Source: Ignavibacteria bacterium
Lineage (GTDB): Bacteria > Bacteroidota > Ignavibacteria > Tepidaquicellales > OLB5
Reading direction: 5' to 3'
Assembly (NCBI GenBank): GCA_017303675.1
Contig: JAFLBX010000002.1
Location: 310,001-374,000 of the forward strand
Length of the DNA: 64,000 nt
Each line of letters opens with the position of its first letter. Position 1 is the stretch's first letter. The notes beneath the pieces were generated by a model. The model saw only the letters and a program-made list of their open reading frames with translations. It did no database searches and had not been told where the DNA came from. Below, in pieces: positions 7,474 through 16,592 of this stretch. Both the position numbers and the translations under genes were made by a program.

Positions 7474-8883
7474 ATGTCTAAATTCATTTTATTTGTTTCG
7501 GCAATATTTGCTTTAACGGGCTTCAAGGCATTTGCTCAAAACGGTTTTGATAACTACCTGAAAAAGGATTCAATTTACAGGTTCAATTCATCGTTAAAAG
7601 TCTTGGACTCACTTCTTAACACACGCTCACAAAATATCTTGAGCGACACCTCTTTTAATAACTCATTCGGAAAATCGGAAGTATTTTCTTTGAGCCAATT
7701 GCTGTTTGCAGCCGTAAATAATAACCCGGAACTGACAGCAATGCAAACTAAAATTGAAGCTTCCAATTCTCTTGCGGAAGCCAAAACATTTTTGCCTGAC
7801 CCAATGTTTGAAATTGAACTTGATGATATTATGAGCGATTTTAACAGGGTAGGAATGATTAATTTTTTTGTTTCACAAATGTTCCCTTTCCCGGGCAAAC
7901 TTGCTCTTGAAAAAAGATCAGTACTTGATGCAAAAGCAATGATGCAAAGTGAAAGGCTTTCAATGGCAATTGAAATTATGAATATGATTAAGATGAATTA
8001 CTATGACCTTTACCTTGTTAATAAAAAGCTGCAGATCAATTACGATAACAGTCTGATTATGCAAACCTTTCTCGCATCTGCTGAGGCACAATATATGGTA
8101 GGCAAAGGTATGCAGCAGGAAGTTTTCAAATCTCAGGTAGAGATGTCACGCCTTCAGAATGAGGAGTTTGTTTTAAAGCAGCAAAGGAAAAATATATTTT
8201 CTGAACTGACAAAGCTTACAAAAATTGCAGTTGATGAAAAAACAAAAATTAATTTTTCCGATATTGACACTGATTATTTGATGAATGAAAGCAGTTTTAA
8301 GATTAATGAAATACAAAATTCCAGACTTATTGATTATGCATTCATTCACAGACCGGATATTAGAACCTTACAAAATAAGATCATTATGAATCAAACAGAT
8401 CTTGAAATGGCTAAAATTGAACGATTACCTGATTTTAATATTAAACTTGGGTATAAAATACTGCCGTTTGAAGAGAGAAATGCTTTTGCATTTATGGTAG
8501 GAGTTAATATCCCTTTTGCGCCGTGGTCCAGCGGAAAATATGATTATGCAATACAAAGAAATGAAGTAATTATCAAAAGCACAGCTGATGAATTAAGCTT
8601 TAAAAAAAATGAGATTAAAAATGAGATTACAACTGTTGTCAATAATATGGCTGCTTTAAAAGAGACTATGAGATTTTACTTTAGTGTTCAATTGCCGCAA
8701 ACAGAAAATACAATGAAGTCTGCGCAATATTCGTATGAAACCAATATGGGTGGGTTCCTCGACCTTCTTGATGCTTACAGGATGTACCAGGAATCAAGAA
8801 TAATGTATTATGAATCGGTAACAATGTATCTTAAAATGATAGCCGAACTTGAAAAAGCTACAGGCTTAAATCTGAAAAATTAA
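7474..8883 (+). CDS. TolC-family outer-membrane efflux protein (CusC-like)
   Basis: A 469-residue product with a signal peptide ending near FKAFAQ (residues 1-22). It has two long alpha-helical repeat blocks typical of the OEP family: ALxxNPELTAMQTKIEASNSLAEAKTFLPDP, and later IDYAFIHRPDIRTLQNKI with MAKIERLPDFNIKLGY. It should form the outer-membrane tunnel of the tripartite pump. It sits directly upstream of the adaptor (19-base gap) and in the same operon as the RND pump, so it is the dedicated exit duct. ATG 7474 is the only start giving a complete signal peptide. Confidence 0.9.
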   Translation: MSKFILFVSAIFALTGFKAFAQNGFDNYLKKDSIYRFNSSLKVLDSLLNTRSQNILSDTSFNNSFGKSEVFSLSQLLFAAVNNNPELTAMQTKIEASNSLAEAKTFLPDPMFEIELDDIMSDFNRVGMINFFVSQMFPFPGKLALEKRSVLDAKAMMQSERLSMAIEIMNMIKMNYYDLYLVNKKLQINYDNSLIMQTFLASAEAQYMVGKGMQQEVFKSQVEMSRLQNEEFVLKQQRKNIFSELTKLTKIAVDEKTKINFSDIDTDYLMNESSFKINEIQNSRLIDYAFIHRPDIRTLQNKIIMNQTDLEMAKIERLPDFNIKLGYKILPFEERNAFAFMVGVNIPFAPWSSGKYDYAIQRNEVIIKSTADELSFKKNEIKNEITTVVNNMAALKETMRFYFSVQLPQTENTMKSAQYSYETNMGGFLDLLDAYRMYQESRIMYYESVTMYLKMIAELEKATGLNLKN

Positions 8884-8902
8884 TGCTATAAATAAAAGTA
8901 TT

Positions 8903-10276
8903 ATGAATAAACCTATAAAAATAATTATTGGCGTTCTGGCTGCTGTTCTCATAATTGCGGGCGGATATTGGGGATACATTACGTTTATACAGAAAAACGA
9001 TAATGTCACATCCGGAAACGAAGTGTATACTTGCCCTATGCATCCGCAGATCATCCAGGATAGACCCGGACAATGTCCAATATGCGGTATGGACCTTGTA
9101 CAAAAAGGAGAAGTTGTTGATGACGAACAAACCGATCATGACCTGGATGGTGCTGATATCAGTACAGTCAAGTTATCTCCCTCGCAACAGGTGCTGGCTA
9201 ATGTACAGACTGAACGAGTTAAAACTATGCAGTTCCAGGGTGAAAAAACATTTAACGGATATGTAAAAATAAATGAAAGTAAATTTGCACATATTTCTAC
9301 GGCAGTATCCGGGAAAATTGTTAAAATGTTTATTACATTTGAAGGTGAAGTGGTTAGAAAAGGGCAGAAAGTTATGGAAATTTATTCACCTGAACTCGTA
9401 TCCACTCAAAAAGAATATCTTCTTGCTATCGATAATTTCAACCGGATCAAGAATAGCGGCAACAGGCTGGCTATTGAACAGGCTCAAAGCCTGGTAACAT
9501 CTTCAAGGGAAAGACTATTACTTTGGGAAATGACCTATGCGCAAATTGATGAACTGGAAAGGAACAAAGTTGTTAAAAATACTACAATATTGTATTCTAA
9601 ATATTCAGGTATTATTACTAAAAAATATGTTCATGTTGGTCATTGGGCAATGGCTGGTGAAGATATTTATGATGTAGCAGACCTCTCTTCGGTGTGGGTT
9701 ATAGCTAATGTATATGAATCAGATATGCAGTATATCAAAAACGGTCAAACCGCCGAAATTTATTCTGCTGCTTACCCGGGTGAAGTATTAAGGGCGAAGA
9801 TAAATTTTATTAATCCTGTATTTAATCCTGAATCAAGAACTCTTGAAGTTCGTATTGATGTTTCCAACAAAGATATGAAATTAAAGCCCGATATGTATCT
9901 GAAAGTTAAGTTAAATACCTACGTTTCTCAATCTATTGGTGTTCCTAAAAATGCTGTGATAAGAACAGGAGATAATAATTATGTTTACATTGAAAAAGAA
10001 AAGGGAGTATTTAAACCAATAGAAGTAAAGATTGGCTATGAACAGGATGGATATTATGCTGTAACCTCAGGATTACAGGAAGGAGATCTTGTTGTTATAT
10101 CGGGTGGCTTCCTGATAGACAGCGAATCGCAGATACAGAAAGGATTTACATCAGGACATGAAAACCATAGTGGTGATCCAAAAAAAGATATTAATGAAGA
10201 ATTAAAAATTAATCCAAACCAGGATATCCTTAATGATATGAAAGAGAAAAAAACTGAAACAGAACATAAACACTAA
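8903..10276 (+). CDS. cusB: CusB-type RND efflux periplasmic adaptor with heavy-metal-binding domain
   Basis: A 457-residue membrane-fusion protein. One N-terminal membrane anchor (residues 5-30) is followed by a heavy-metal-binding module (YTCPMHPQIIQDRPGQCPIC and GMDL, about residues 46-72). Then come the barrel-sandwich, hairpin and beta-barrel domains of the CusB family (GKIVKMFITFEGEVVRKGQ; VADLSSVWVIANVYESDM; PDMYLKVKLNT). The C-terminus is histidine-rich (HENHSG, TEHKH). It would link the TolC-like duct to CusA and hand over Cu(I)/Ag(I) in the periplasm. Position between tolC and a further metal-binding gene supports this. Confidence 0.92.
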   Translation: MNKPIKIIIGVLAAVLIIAGGYWGYITFIQKNDNVTSGNEVYTCPMHPQIIQDRPGQCPICGMDLVQKGEVVDDEQTDHDLDGADISTVKLSPSQQVLANVQTERVKTMQFQGEKTFNGYVKINESKFAHISTAVSGKIVKMFITFEGEVVRKGQKVMEIYSPELVSTQKEYLLAIDNFNRIKNSGNRLAIEQAQSLVTSSRERLLLWEMTYAQIDELERNKVVKNTTILYSKYSGIITKKYVHVGHWAMAGEDIYDVADLSSVWVIANVYESDMQYIKNGQTAEIYSAAYPGEVLRAKINFINPVFNPESRTLEVRIDVSNKDMKLKPDMYLKVKLNTYVSQSIGVPKNAVIRTGDNNYVYIEKEKGVFKPIEVKIGYEQDGYYAVTSGLQEGDLVVISGGFLIDSESQIQKGFTSGHENHSGDPKKDINEELKINPNQDILNDMKEKKTETEHKH

Positions 10277-10303
10277 TATAAAACTAAAATCTGCTATTAG
10301 CAG

Positions 10304-10309
10304 AAGGAG
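10304..10309 (+). promoter_or_regulatory. Strong Shine-Dalgarno (AAGGAG)
   Basis: AAGGAG lies 6 bases before ATG 10316. Such a clear site is exceptional in this window, where most genes lack one; it suggests the following lipoprotein is translated strongly and independently of cusB. Confidence 0.7.
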
Positions 10310-10315
10310 TTAAAA

Positions 10316-10768
10316 ATGAACAAAGTAATAATTAAAACAATCACAATTTCATTCATGGTTTTTGCAGTTCTTCTGATTTTTGGATGCGGCAAAAAGGAAA
10401 ACACTGAAAACCAAAATGATAAACAGCAATCTAACCAAACAAAAGAGCAGGAAATGCAGAAAACCGCAGATAAGAACGCAGAGCATGTGGAAATAAAACT
10501 TCCAACGATACAATGCAGTATATGCAAGAAAAATATTGAAAAAGCTGTAAATAAGGTTCCGGGAACTATAAATGTGAAGGTGGATAAAGATGAAAAAGTA
10601 GCTCACATAAATTATGATAAATCTAAAACTGATCTTACGAAGATAGAAAATGCAATTACAATGGCAGGTTATGACGCTAATGATAAAAAAGCTGATCCTA
10701 CAGCATACCAGAATCTTGATGATTGCTGCAAATTACCAAAAGACCAAAAAGAAAAATCATCACATTAA
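10316..10768 (+). CDS. Lipoprotein with heavy-metal-associated (HMA) domain
   Basis: A 150-residue product. Residues 1-24 are a signal sequence ending in a lipobox-like LIFGC, so the protein is probably lipid-anchored in the periplasm. A charged linker (about 25-58) follows. Then comes an HMA ferredoxin-like domain with the metal-binding motif CSICKK, the VNKVPG loop and an AGYDA end. A further DDCC pair lies near the C-terminus. It probably shuttles Cu(I)/Ag(I) to the CusB/CusA pump, a role played by CusF in E. coli, which is unrelated in fold (inference). It has its own strong ribosome binding site. Confidence 0.8.
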   Translation: MNKVIIKTITISFMVFAVLLIFGCGKKENTENQNDKQQSNQTKEQEMQKTADKNAEHVEIKLPTIQCSICKKNIEKAVNKVPGTINVKVDKDEKVAHINYDKSKTDLTKIENAITMAGYDANDKKADPTAYQNLDDCCKLPKDQKEKSSH

Positions 10769-10785
10769 TTTAAACATAATCTAAA

Positions 10786-11091
10786 ATGAAAAACAAAAAA
10801 ACATTGATATTATCAATCCTGACTTTTTTCCTATCGTTTGCAGGGTTATATGCTTTTTCTCCGAATTCCAATTTTGAAACTGTATATAATGACAAATTTG
10901 TATCAATTACTGATTCAACCGAATCAAAGACTTATACATGCCCAATGCACCCGGAAGTAATTTCAGAAAAACCGGGCAAATGTCCTAAATGCGGTATGGA
11001 TTTAGAGTTAAAAGAAACTGAGAGCAAAAAAGATGAAAAAAAAGACGAAGGAAATAATCATAAGGGTCATCATGGATGTATGGGTCATTAA
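10786..11091 (+). CDS. Small exported heavy-metal-binding-domain protein
   Basis: A 101-residue product with an N-terminal signal peptide (residues 5-25). A heavy-metal-binding module, YTCPMHPEVISEKPGKCPKC followed by GMDLELKE, is the same module found in the neighbouring adaptor. The tail is rich in Lys/Glu and ends in histidines and a Met (HKGHHGCMGH). No enzyme motif is present. It most likely acts as a periplasmic metal sponge or chaperone for the efflux pump. It lies 17 bases after the HMA lipoprotein in the same operon. Confidence 0.8.
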   Translation: MKNKKTLILSILTFFLSFAGLYAFSPNSNFETVYNDKFVSITDSTESKTYTCPMHPEVISEKPGKCPKCGMDLELKETESKKDEKKDEGNNHKGHHGCMGH

Positions 11092-11114
11092 TTAAAATTA
11101 AACACAAAAATAAA

Positions 11115-11315
11115 ATGCAGAAAGAAACAATAAAGATCTCAGGTATGACCTGTAATCATTGTATTAAATCTGTTGAAGATGCTATTAAGCAGCTACCTGT
11201 TAATAAATATGAAGTAGAGCTCGGTTCACTTTACGTTGAGTATGATCAGGAAAAGTTAACAGAACAGCAGATATCAGAAGCAATTGAAGAAAGCGGATAT
11301 GAAATAATTCACTGA
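11115..11315 (+). CDS. Heavy-metal-associated domain protein (CopZ-like)
   Basis: A 66-residue product that consists of one HMA domain: ETIKISGMTCNHCIKSVEDA holds the GMTCNHC metal site, and EESGYEI ends the fold. It has no signal sequence, so it should be a cytoplasmic Cu(I) chaperone of the CopZ/Atx1 type. I chose ATG 11115 over an in-frame upstream ATG at 11076, because the latter overlaps the preceding gene and adds only a non-homologous lysine-rich stretch. It precedes cusA by 13 bases. Confidence 0.85.
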   Translation: MQKETIKISGMTCNHCIKSVEDAIKQLPVNKYEVELGSLYVEYDQEKLTEQQISEAIEESGYEIIH

Positions 11316-11328
11316 AAAGAATATTGTT

Positions 11329-14300
11329 ATGATCGAAAAAATAATAGAATTTTCCGCGCGTAACCGATTTCTGATACTTGTGATGTATCTGGTTATTGCT
11401 GGTTTTGGAATTTGGTCAGTATACAACACCCCTGTTGACGCAATACCTGACTTATCTGAGAATCAGGTAATTGTGTTTACTGAATGGATGGGAAGAAGTC
11501 CGCAAATTATTGAAGACCAAATAACCTATCCATTAACGCAAAATCTGCAGGGAATCCCTAAAGTAAAAGCAGTTCGTTCTCAGTCAATGTTTGGAATGAG
11601 CTTCATTTATGTAATTTTTGAAGATAACGCCGAAATTTATTGGGCAAGAAGCCGTGTACTTGAAAAACTTAACCAGGTGCAAAATACCCTGCCCCTAGGA
11701 GTAACTCCGGTAATGGGTCCTGATGGAACGGGGGTAGGTCATGTTTTCTGGTATCACTTAAAAAGTGATAAGTACGATCTGGGTGAGCTTAGAGCTTTGC
11801 AGGATTATTATCTGAAATATCAGTTAACATCAGTTGAAGGTGTAGCAGAGGTTGCTTCAATTGGCGGATTTATAAAACAGTACCAGGTTGATATAGATCC
11901 TGCTAAACTTTCTTCTTACGGAATCGGAATTAATGATGTTGTTAACTCAATCAGAAACAGCAATAAAGATGTAGGCGGAAAAAACCTGGAATCAAGCGAC
12001 AAAGAATTTTTTATCAGAGGGAAAGGCTATATTCAAACCCCTTATGATATAGAAGAGATTACAATAAAAGATACAAAGTTCGGTATACCTGTAAGAATTA
12101 AAGATCTTGGAACTGTACAGATTGGCGGTGATACCAGACGGGGCTTGCTTGATATGAACGGTGAAGGGGAAGTTGTTGGCGGTATTATAGTTATGCGGTA
12201 TGGTGAAAATGCATCGGATGTTATTGACAGAGTTAAAGAAAAGCTTGCTGAACTTGAAAAAGGACTGCCTGAAGGTGTTAAAATAGAAACTTCATATGAC
12301 AGGAGCGATTTAATACATAGTGCAATCAACACACTCAAAGACTCTTTAATAGAGGAAGCAATTGTAGTCAGCCTGATAGTTATGATATTTTTATTTCACT
12401 GGCGGAGCGCAATCAGAATTATTATTGAAATACCTGTCTCAATCCTTATAGCATTTATTCTGATGAAACAGTTTAATATTACTTCAAATATAATGAGCCT
12501 TGGAGGTCTCATTATCTCTATTGGAGTACTTGTTGACGCTTCGATAGTGATGGTCGAAAATGCATACCGAAACCTGGCAGCAGCTTCGTTAAACGGAGGA
12601 ACCATAGATTATACGGAAATTTCAGTTAAATCAGCTAAACAGGTAGGCAGGGCTATATTTTTTTCAATTGGAATTATAGTAGTATCATTTCTACCTGTAT
12701 TTTTACTTGAAGGCCAGGAGGGAAAGCTTTTTCATCCTCTGGCATTTACCAAAACATTTGCCCTGGCAGGTTCAGCAATTATTACAATTACACTCGTTCC
12801 AATGCTTATGACCTTATTCATGCGCGGCAAATTTTATCCTGAGAATAAAAACCCCGTAAGTAAATTCTTCAGAATGCTATATGAACCTGTTTTAAACCTT
12901 GCGCTAAAATACCGGAAAACAACTCTTGCCATAAATGTATTGGCATTATTGATAACTGTTCCATTAGTTATGAACCGCGGTTCCGAATTTATGCCTTCTC
13001 TTGATGAAGGAAGTCTTTTATTTATGCCTACGACCCTGCCTAATGTTTCAATCACAGAAGCAAAAAGAATAATGCAGATGCAGGATAAGATCATTAAATC
13101 TGTTCCTGAAGTTGCTCACGTACTTGGTAAAGTTGGAAGGGCTGATACTCCTACTGATCCTGCGCCTATGAATATGATTGAAACTATTATAATACTGAAA
13201 GATAAATCTGAATGGCGCGAAGGATTAACTAAGAACGATATAATTGCAGAGCTTAACTCAAAAATGCAGATACCCGGTGTTGGCAACGCGTGGACTCAGC
13301 CTATTATAAACAGAATAAATATGCTTTCTACCGGTGTAAGGACTGACCTTGGCATTAAAATATTTGGTGATAACCTTGATACCCTTGAAAAATTAGCAAT
13401 AGATGCCGAGGAGATAGTAAAGAAGGTCAACGGAGCAGCTGATGTATTTGCGGAAAGAACTCAGGGCGGTAAATATATTGATATAGATATCAAGCGTGAT
13501 GTTATTTCAAGGTATGGATTGAATGTTGGCGATGTGCAGGATGTAATAGAAACTGCAATTGGCGGTGAAAACATTTCTAACACAGTAGAAGGCAGAAGAA
13601 GATTCCCGATACGTGTAAGATACTTCAGGGATTACAGGGAAGATATCGATAAATTAAAAAATATATTGGTAACCGTAGGCTCCTCTGGTTCATCAATGCA
13701 GGAGGATGCAGGTTCAGAAATGAGCAACTCTTCTGTATCAAACAGTTCCGAAAGTAATGTTTTCCAGATTCCGCTTGGGGAATTGGCAGATATTAAAATA
13801 ACATCGGGACCTCCTATGATATCCAGTGAAAATAATATGCTCCGCTCAATAATATTCCTGAATGTCCGAGGGCGCGATATGGGCGGCTTTGTAAATGAAG
13901 CAAAGGATGTTCTGGATAGAAAATTTGCTCCTAACTTACCAAAAGGTTATTATTATACATGGAGCGGACAGTGGGAAAACCAGATTAGGGCTAAAGAACG
14001 CCTGGAGATTGTTATGCCTATTGTTTTCCTGATAATTTTTGTAATGCTTTATATGGTTTTTAAAAATTTCCTTGAATCTATTCTTGTTATGTTATCTGTG
14101 CCGTTTGCTTTAATAGGAGGAGTGTACCTGATGACTATGCTTGATTATAATTTTTCTGTAGCTGTGTGGGTTGGGTTTATTGCGTTGTACGGTCTGGCTG
14201 TTGAAACAGGTGTAGTTATGGTTATATATCTGCATGAAGCTTTGGATAAAAAATTAATCGAAAAAAATGATATATTGACAACAAAGGATATTGTTGATGC

Positions 14301-14565
14301 AACAAAAGACGGCGCAATATTAAGACTTAGACCAAAATTGATGACAGTCGCTACAAACCTGATAGGTTTAGTCCCGATTATGTGGGCAACCGGTACAGGC
14401 GCTGATCTTGCAAAACCAATCGCAGTTCCAATGATTGGCGGAGTTATTACTTCAGCTATTCATGTGCTTTTTGTAACACCGATAATCTTTGTAATGATAA
14501 AAGTTTACTTGAACAAACGAGGAAAACTGCATAAATCGGATATGGCAAAGTTTATGGTGCATTGA
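11329..14565 (+). CDS. cusA: CusA/CzcA family heavy-metal RND efflux pump
   Basis: A 1078-residue inner-membrane pump with the 12-helix RND layout. TM4 carries MSLGGLIISIGVLVDASIVMVENAYRN in the monovalent (Cu/Ag) form of the motif rather than the DFGxxVD of CzcA. Methionines in LLFMPTTLP, APMNMIETI and INRINMLSTG appear to match the E. coli CusA metal triad (from memory). About residues 784-813 form a Ser/Asn-rich insert not expected in the family. It is the last gene of the operon and would export Cu(I)/Ag(I) using the proton gradient together with the TolC and CusB homologues upstream. Confidence 0.92.
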   Translation: MIEKIIEFSARNRFLILVMYLVIAGFGIWSVYNTPVDAIPDLSENQVIVFTEWMGRSPQIIEDQITYPLTQNLQGIPKVKAVRSQSMFGMSFIYVIFEDNAEIYWARSRVLEKLNQVQNTLPLGVTPVMGPDGTGVGHVFWYHLKSDKYDLGELRALQDYYLKYQLTSVEGVAEVASIGGFIKQYQVDIDPAKLSSYGIGINDVVNSIRNSNKDVGGKNLESSDKEFFIRGKGYIQTPYDIEEITIKDTKFGIPVRIKDLGTVQIGGDTRRGLLDMNGEGEVVGGIIVMRYGENASDVIDRVKEKLAELEKGLPEGVKIETSYDRSDLIHSAINTLKDSLIEEAIVVSLIVMIFLFHWRSAIRIIIEIPVSILIAFILMKQFNITSNIMSLGGLIISIGVLVDASIVMVENAYRNLAAASLNGGTIDYTEISVKSAKQVGRAIFFSIGIIVVSFLPVFLLEGQEGKLFHPLAFTKTFALAGSAIITITLVPMLMTLFMRGKFYPENKNPVSKFFRMLYEPVLNLALKYRKTTLAINVLALLITVPLVMNRGSEFMPSLDEGSLLFMPTTLPNVSITEAKRIMQMQDKIIKSVPEVAHVLGKVGRADTPTDPAPMNMIETIIILKDKSEWREGLTKNDIIAELNSKMQIPGVGNAWTQPIINRINMLSTGVRTDLGIKIFGDNLDTLEKLAIDAEEIVKKVNGAADVFAERTQGGKYIDIDIKRDVISRYGLNVGDVQDVIETAIGGENISNTVEGRRRFPIRVRYFRDYREDIDKLKNILVTVGSSGSSMQEDAGSEMSNSSVSNSSESNVFQIPLGELADIKITSGPPMISSENNMLRSIIFLNVRGRDMGGFVNEAKDVLDRKFAPNLPKGYYYTWSGQWENQIRAKERLEIVMPIVFLIIFVMLYMVFKNFLESILVMLSVPFALIGGVYLMTMLDYNFSVAVWVGFIALYGLAVETGVVMVIYLHEALDKKLIEKNDILTTKDIVDATKDGAILRLRPKLMTVATNLIGLVPIMWATGTGADLAKPIAVPMIGGVITSAIHVLFVTPIIFVMIKVYLNKRGKLHKSDMAKFMVH

Positions 14566-14605
14566 TTGTTGTTCATCAATTACATTGTGTAGTCGACAAA
14601 TTATA

Positions 14606-14637
14606 TAATAAAAAAGCCCAAATCGTCTGATTTGAGC
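14606..14637 (-). terminator. Rho-independent terminator after tRNA-Val
   Basis: Arms 14616-14624 and 14629-14637 (9 bp, one G-U pair on the minus strand) with a 4-base loop, followed on the minus strand by a run of seven T. It lies 9 bases past the tRNA 3' end. Confidence 0.8.
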
Positions 14638-14645
14638 CTTATCTG

Positions 14646-14720
14646 TGGGCAGTGAGGGATTCGAACCCCCGACATCTTGCTTGTAAGGCAAGCGCTCTGA
14701 ACCAGCTGAGCTAACCGCCC
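14646..14720 (-). tRNA. tRNA-Val (anticodon UAC)
   Basis: Read on the minus strand, the 75-base sequence folds as a cloverleaf. The acceptor is GGGCGGT/ACTGCCC with one G-U pair, the D arm is GCTC...GAGC, and the anticodon stem CTTGC/GCAAG has the loop CTTACAA. The T arm is GGGGG-TTCGAAT-CCCTC with one wobble pair. The anticodon TAC reads valine. CCA is not encoded. A terminator follows. Confidence 0.95.
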
Positions 14721-14771
14721 TTACTTTTGGTAAAGTTATACAAAATTACAGCTTTTTTTAATATCTTCAAG

Positions 14772-16049
14772 TCAGTTTTTAAGTTTTCTGCTGTCTTTCC
14801 ACATCATTATTCCGCCCAGCAAAAACAGCAGGGCTGAGAGGTAAAATGAATATTCAATATCAAATATCTTCATAACTGCATAACCGAGGGCAGGACTGAA
14901 AATTCCGCGCACGCCTGTTAAAGTTATATGTACAGCCTGGTAATTGGATACTTCGTTCTTTGGCGCGTAAAAAATTGAGCTTAGCGCCCATGCAATTGTA
15001 ACTCCGCTCATAGCGAAGCCGAATATAAAAAATGAGATGTACACTACAATATCAGTATCAGTAATTAATCCCATTGAAACAAAATGTTTCGCAGAGACCA
15101 GTACCAGAGGGAACAGAGCGAGGATACTGAACACATACCCGCAGAACTTTGCAGGATTACCTGTGCCGTGATACCTTCCCATAAGCGGGGTAAAAATTAT
15201 CAAAGCTGAGTGAAATATCAATCCTTTTGCAAATGAAATAGGGGAATAAGAGAGCTTCAGGTTATCTACCAAAAAAACCGGGATAACCGGCGAAAGCACC
15301 ATGAATGCCATTCCGTATAAAAAGAAATAAGCCTCAAACCTGAGGAATGGTTTATTTTCCCTGAAAATCCTGGCTGTGTTCCTAAGCGGAAGTACTGCAA
15401 TATCTTTTATCAGCCTTATGCTGTAATATGTTTTCTGCTTTTTGTTTTTGCCTGAATAATCATCCATGCTCAGATTGATCATCCTGGCAAGGCTCCAGTA
15501 AACCAGTATACCGAAAACACCGGCTGCAGGAAATAATATTTTATAAACTGAGCTGTTCATATCGAGAAGATATCCGGAGACAGTAGTTACTATCAAAACA
15601 AATACTGTTTGAAAGGAAGTAGCATAGGAATACAGCCTGCTTCGGTTCTTTTCTGAGTAGTTATGTTTAAAAACTATGTTCCATATTGAAAGCAAAAGTG
15701 CATCAAGGTATGCGCCTACAGCTATGCAGGCTATGTAGTAAACGGGATTTTCAAATAACGGAAGAATTATAAGAAATGATTTTGCGGTAATGCCAATAAG
15801 CAGTATTGTTTTTGCACGGCTTCTTGAACGGTTAACAAGCTCACTTCCGTATATAGAAAATAAAAATGAAGAGCTTACAAGAAGCGAAAGTATCATTACC
15901 TGGAAATCGGTGCCGCCAAGTGTTTTTTTAAGAATTACATCCTGAAGCAGAACAACACCAATTGCAATTCCGCTGAAGATCTGCGAGATCAGATGAAGTG
16001 TAAAGGTCTTTTTTTCCAATGAGTGAAGGCCGGAACTATCGTTATCCAA
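14772..16049 (-). CDS. MFS transporter
   Basis: A 425-residue protein (TTG start) with about 12 predicted membrane helices and the central charged loop of the major facilitator superfamily. The substrate is not recognisable. Features include SGIAIGVVLLQDVILKKTLGGTDFQVMIL in helix 1-2 and LMGRYHGTGNPAKFCGYVF in the second half, which resemble drug/sugar MFS proteins of Bacteroidota with no assigned function. It starts 32 bases after the RapZ-like gene on the same strand, so the two may be co-transcribed. Confidence 0.75.
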   Translation of the reverse strand: MDNDSSGLHSLEKKTFTLHLISQIFSGIAIGVVLLQDVILKKTLGGTDFQVMILSLLVSSSFLFSIYGSELVNRSRSRAKTILLIGITAKSFLIILPLFENPVYYIACIAVGAYLDALLLSIWNIVFKHNYSEKNRSRLYSYATSFQTVFVLIVTTVSGYLLDMNSSVYKILFPAAGVFGILVYWSLARMINLSMDDYSGKNKKQKTYYSIRLIKDIAVLPLRNTARIFRENKPFLRFEAYFFLYGMAFMVLSPVIPVFLVDNLKLSYSPISFAKGLIFHSALIIFTPLMGRYHGTGNPAKFCGYVFSILALFPLVLVSAKHFVSMGLITDTDIVVYISFFIFGFAMSGVTIAWALSSIFYAPKNEVSNYQAVHITLTGVRGIFSPALGYAVMKIFDIEYSFYLSALLFLLGGIMMWKDSRKLKN

Positions 16050-16081
16050 TATTTTGAATTACTTACCCGTTGTTTTAGATA

Positions 16082-16492
16082 TTAGTTAATGTTTAATGAA
16101 GGAAATTCGTTATGGAATATATTTATATTTACCTTACTGCCGTATTTATTCTTTAAGTAAGCTCCAAGCTTTTCTGCTGAATAAACTGAACGGTGCTGTC
16201 CGCCTGTACAGCCAAAGCTGAACATTAAATTCGCGAACTCCCTATACAGGTAATTATCAACCGCTGCAGAGGAAATTGAATAAACATTTTTCAAAAAGTC
16301 CTGCATTACATCATTGCTGTCAAGAAATTCTATAATTGCACTATCTTTACCCGTAAGAGATTTAAATGATTCTTCTCTGCCGGGATTATATATAAACCTG
16401 CAATCGAATACAAAACCGCCTCCATTAGATGAACTATCCGCTGGAATCCCGCTCTTTTTGTAGCTGAATGAGTAAATATTTATGTTGAGCAA
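16082..16492 (-). CDS. Stand-alone RapZ C-terminal domain protein
   Basis: The product has 136 residues (TTG start). It aligns by eye along its whole length with the C-terminal half of RapZ (YvcJ): a first strand with SFSYKKSGIPAD, then VFDCRFIYNP, SLTGKDSAIIEFL, and the hallmark FGCTGGQHRSVYSAEKLG. E. coli RapZ is 284 residues, with an N-terminal P-loop domain that is absent here. In E. coli the C-terminal domain binds RNA and glucosamine-6-phosphate (established). Whether this solitary domain does so is unknown. The GCTGGQHRS loop is intact. It lies upstream of the MFS gene and downstream of tRNA-Gly. Confidence 0.8.
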   Translation of the reverse strand: MLNINIYSFSYKKSGIPADSSSNGGGFVFDCRFIYNPGREESFKSLTGKDSAIIEFLDSNDVMQDFLKNVYSISSAAVDNYLYREFANLMFSFGCTGGQHRSVYSAEKLGAYLKNKYGSKVNINIFHNEFPSLNIN

Positions 16493-16520
16493 ATAATAAC
16501 AGGTCCTTTAACTTTTTTTG

Positions 16521-16592
16521 AGCGGGAGACGAGACTCGAACTCGCGACGTCCACCTTGGGAAGGTGGCATTCTACCACTGAATTACTCCCGC
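16521..16592 (-). tRNA. tRNA-Gly (anticodon CCC)
   Basis: The minus strand folds as a 72-base cloverleaf. The acceptor is GCGGGAG/CTCCCGC, the D arm ATTC...GAAT, and the anticodon stem CCACC/GGTGG has the loop TTCCCAA. The T arm is GCGAG-TTCGAGT-CTCGT. The anticodon CCC reads glycine (GGG). CCA is not encoded. Confidence 0.95.

Noticed and set aside
11076-11114. Upstream start for the CopZ-like gene
   Set aside because: Would overlap the preceding gene and add a lysine/asparagine stretch unrelated to the HMA fold; ATG 11115 gives the normal domain.
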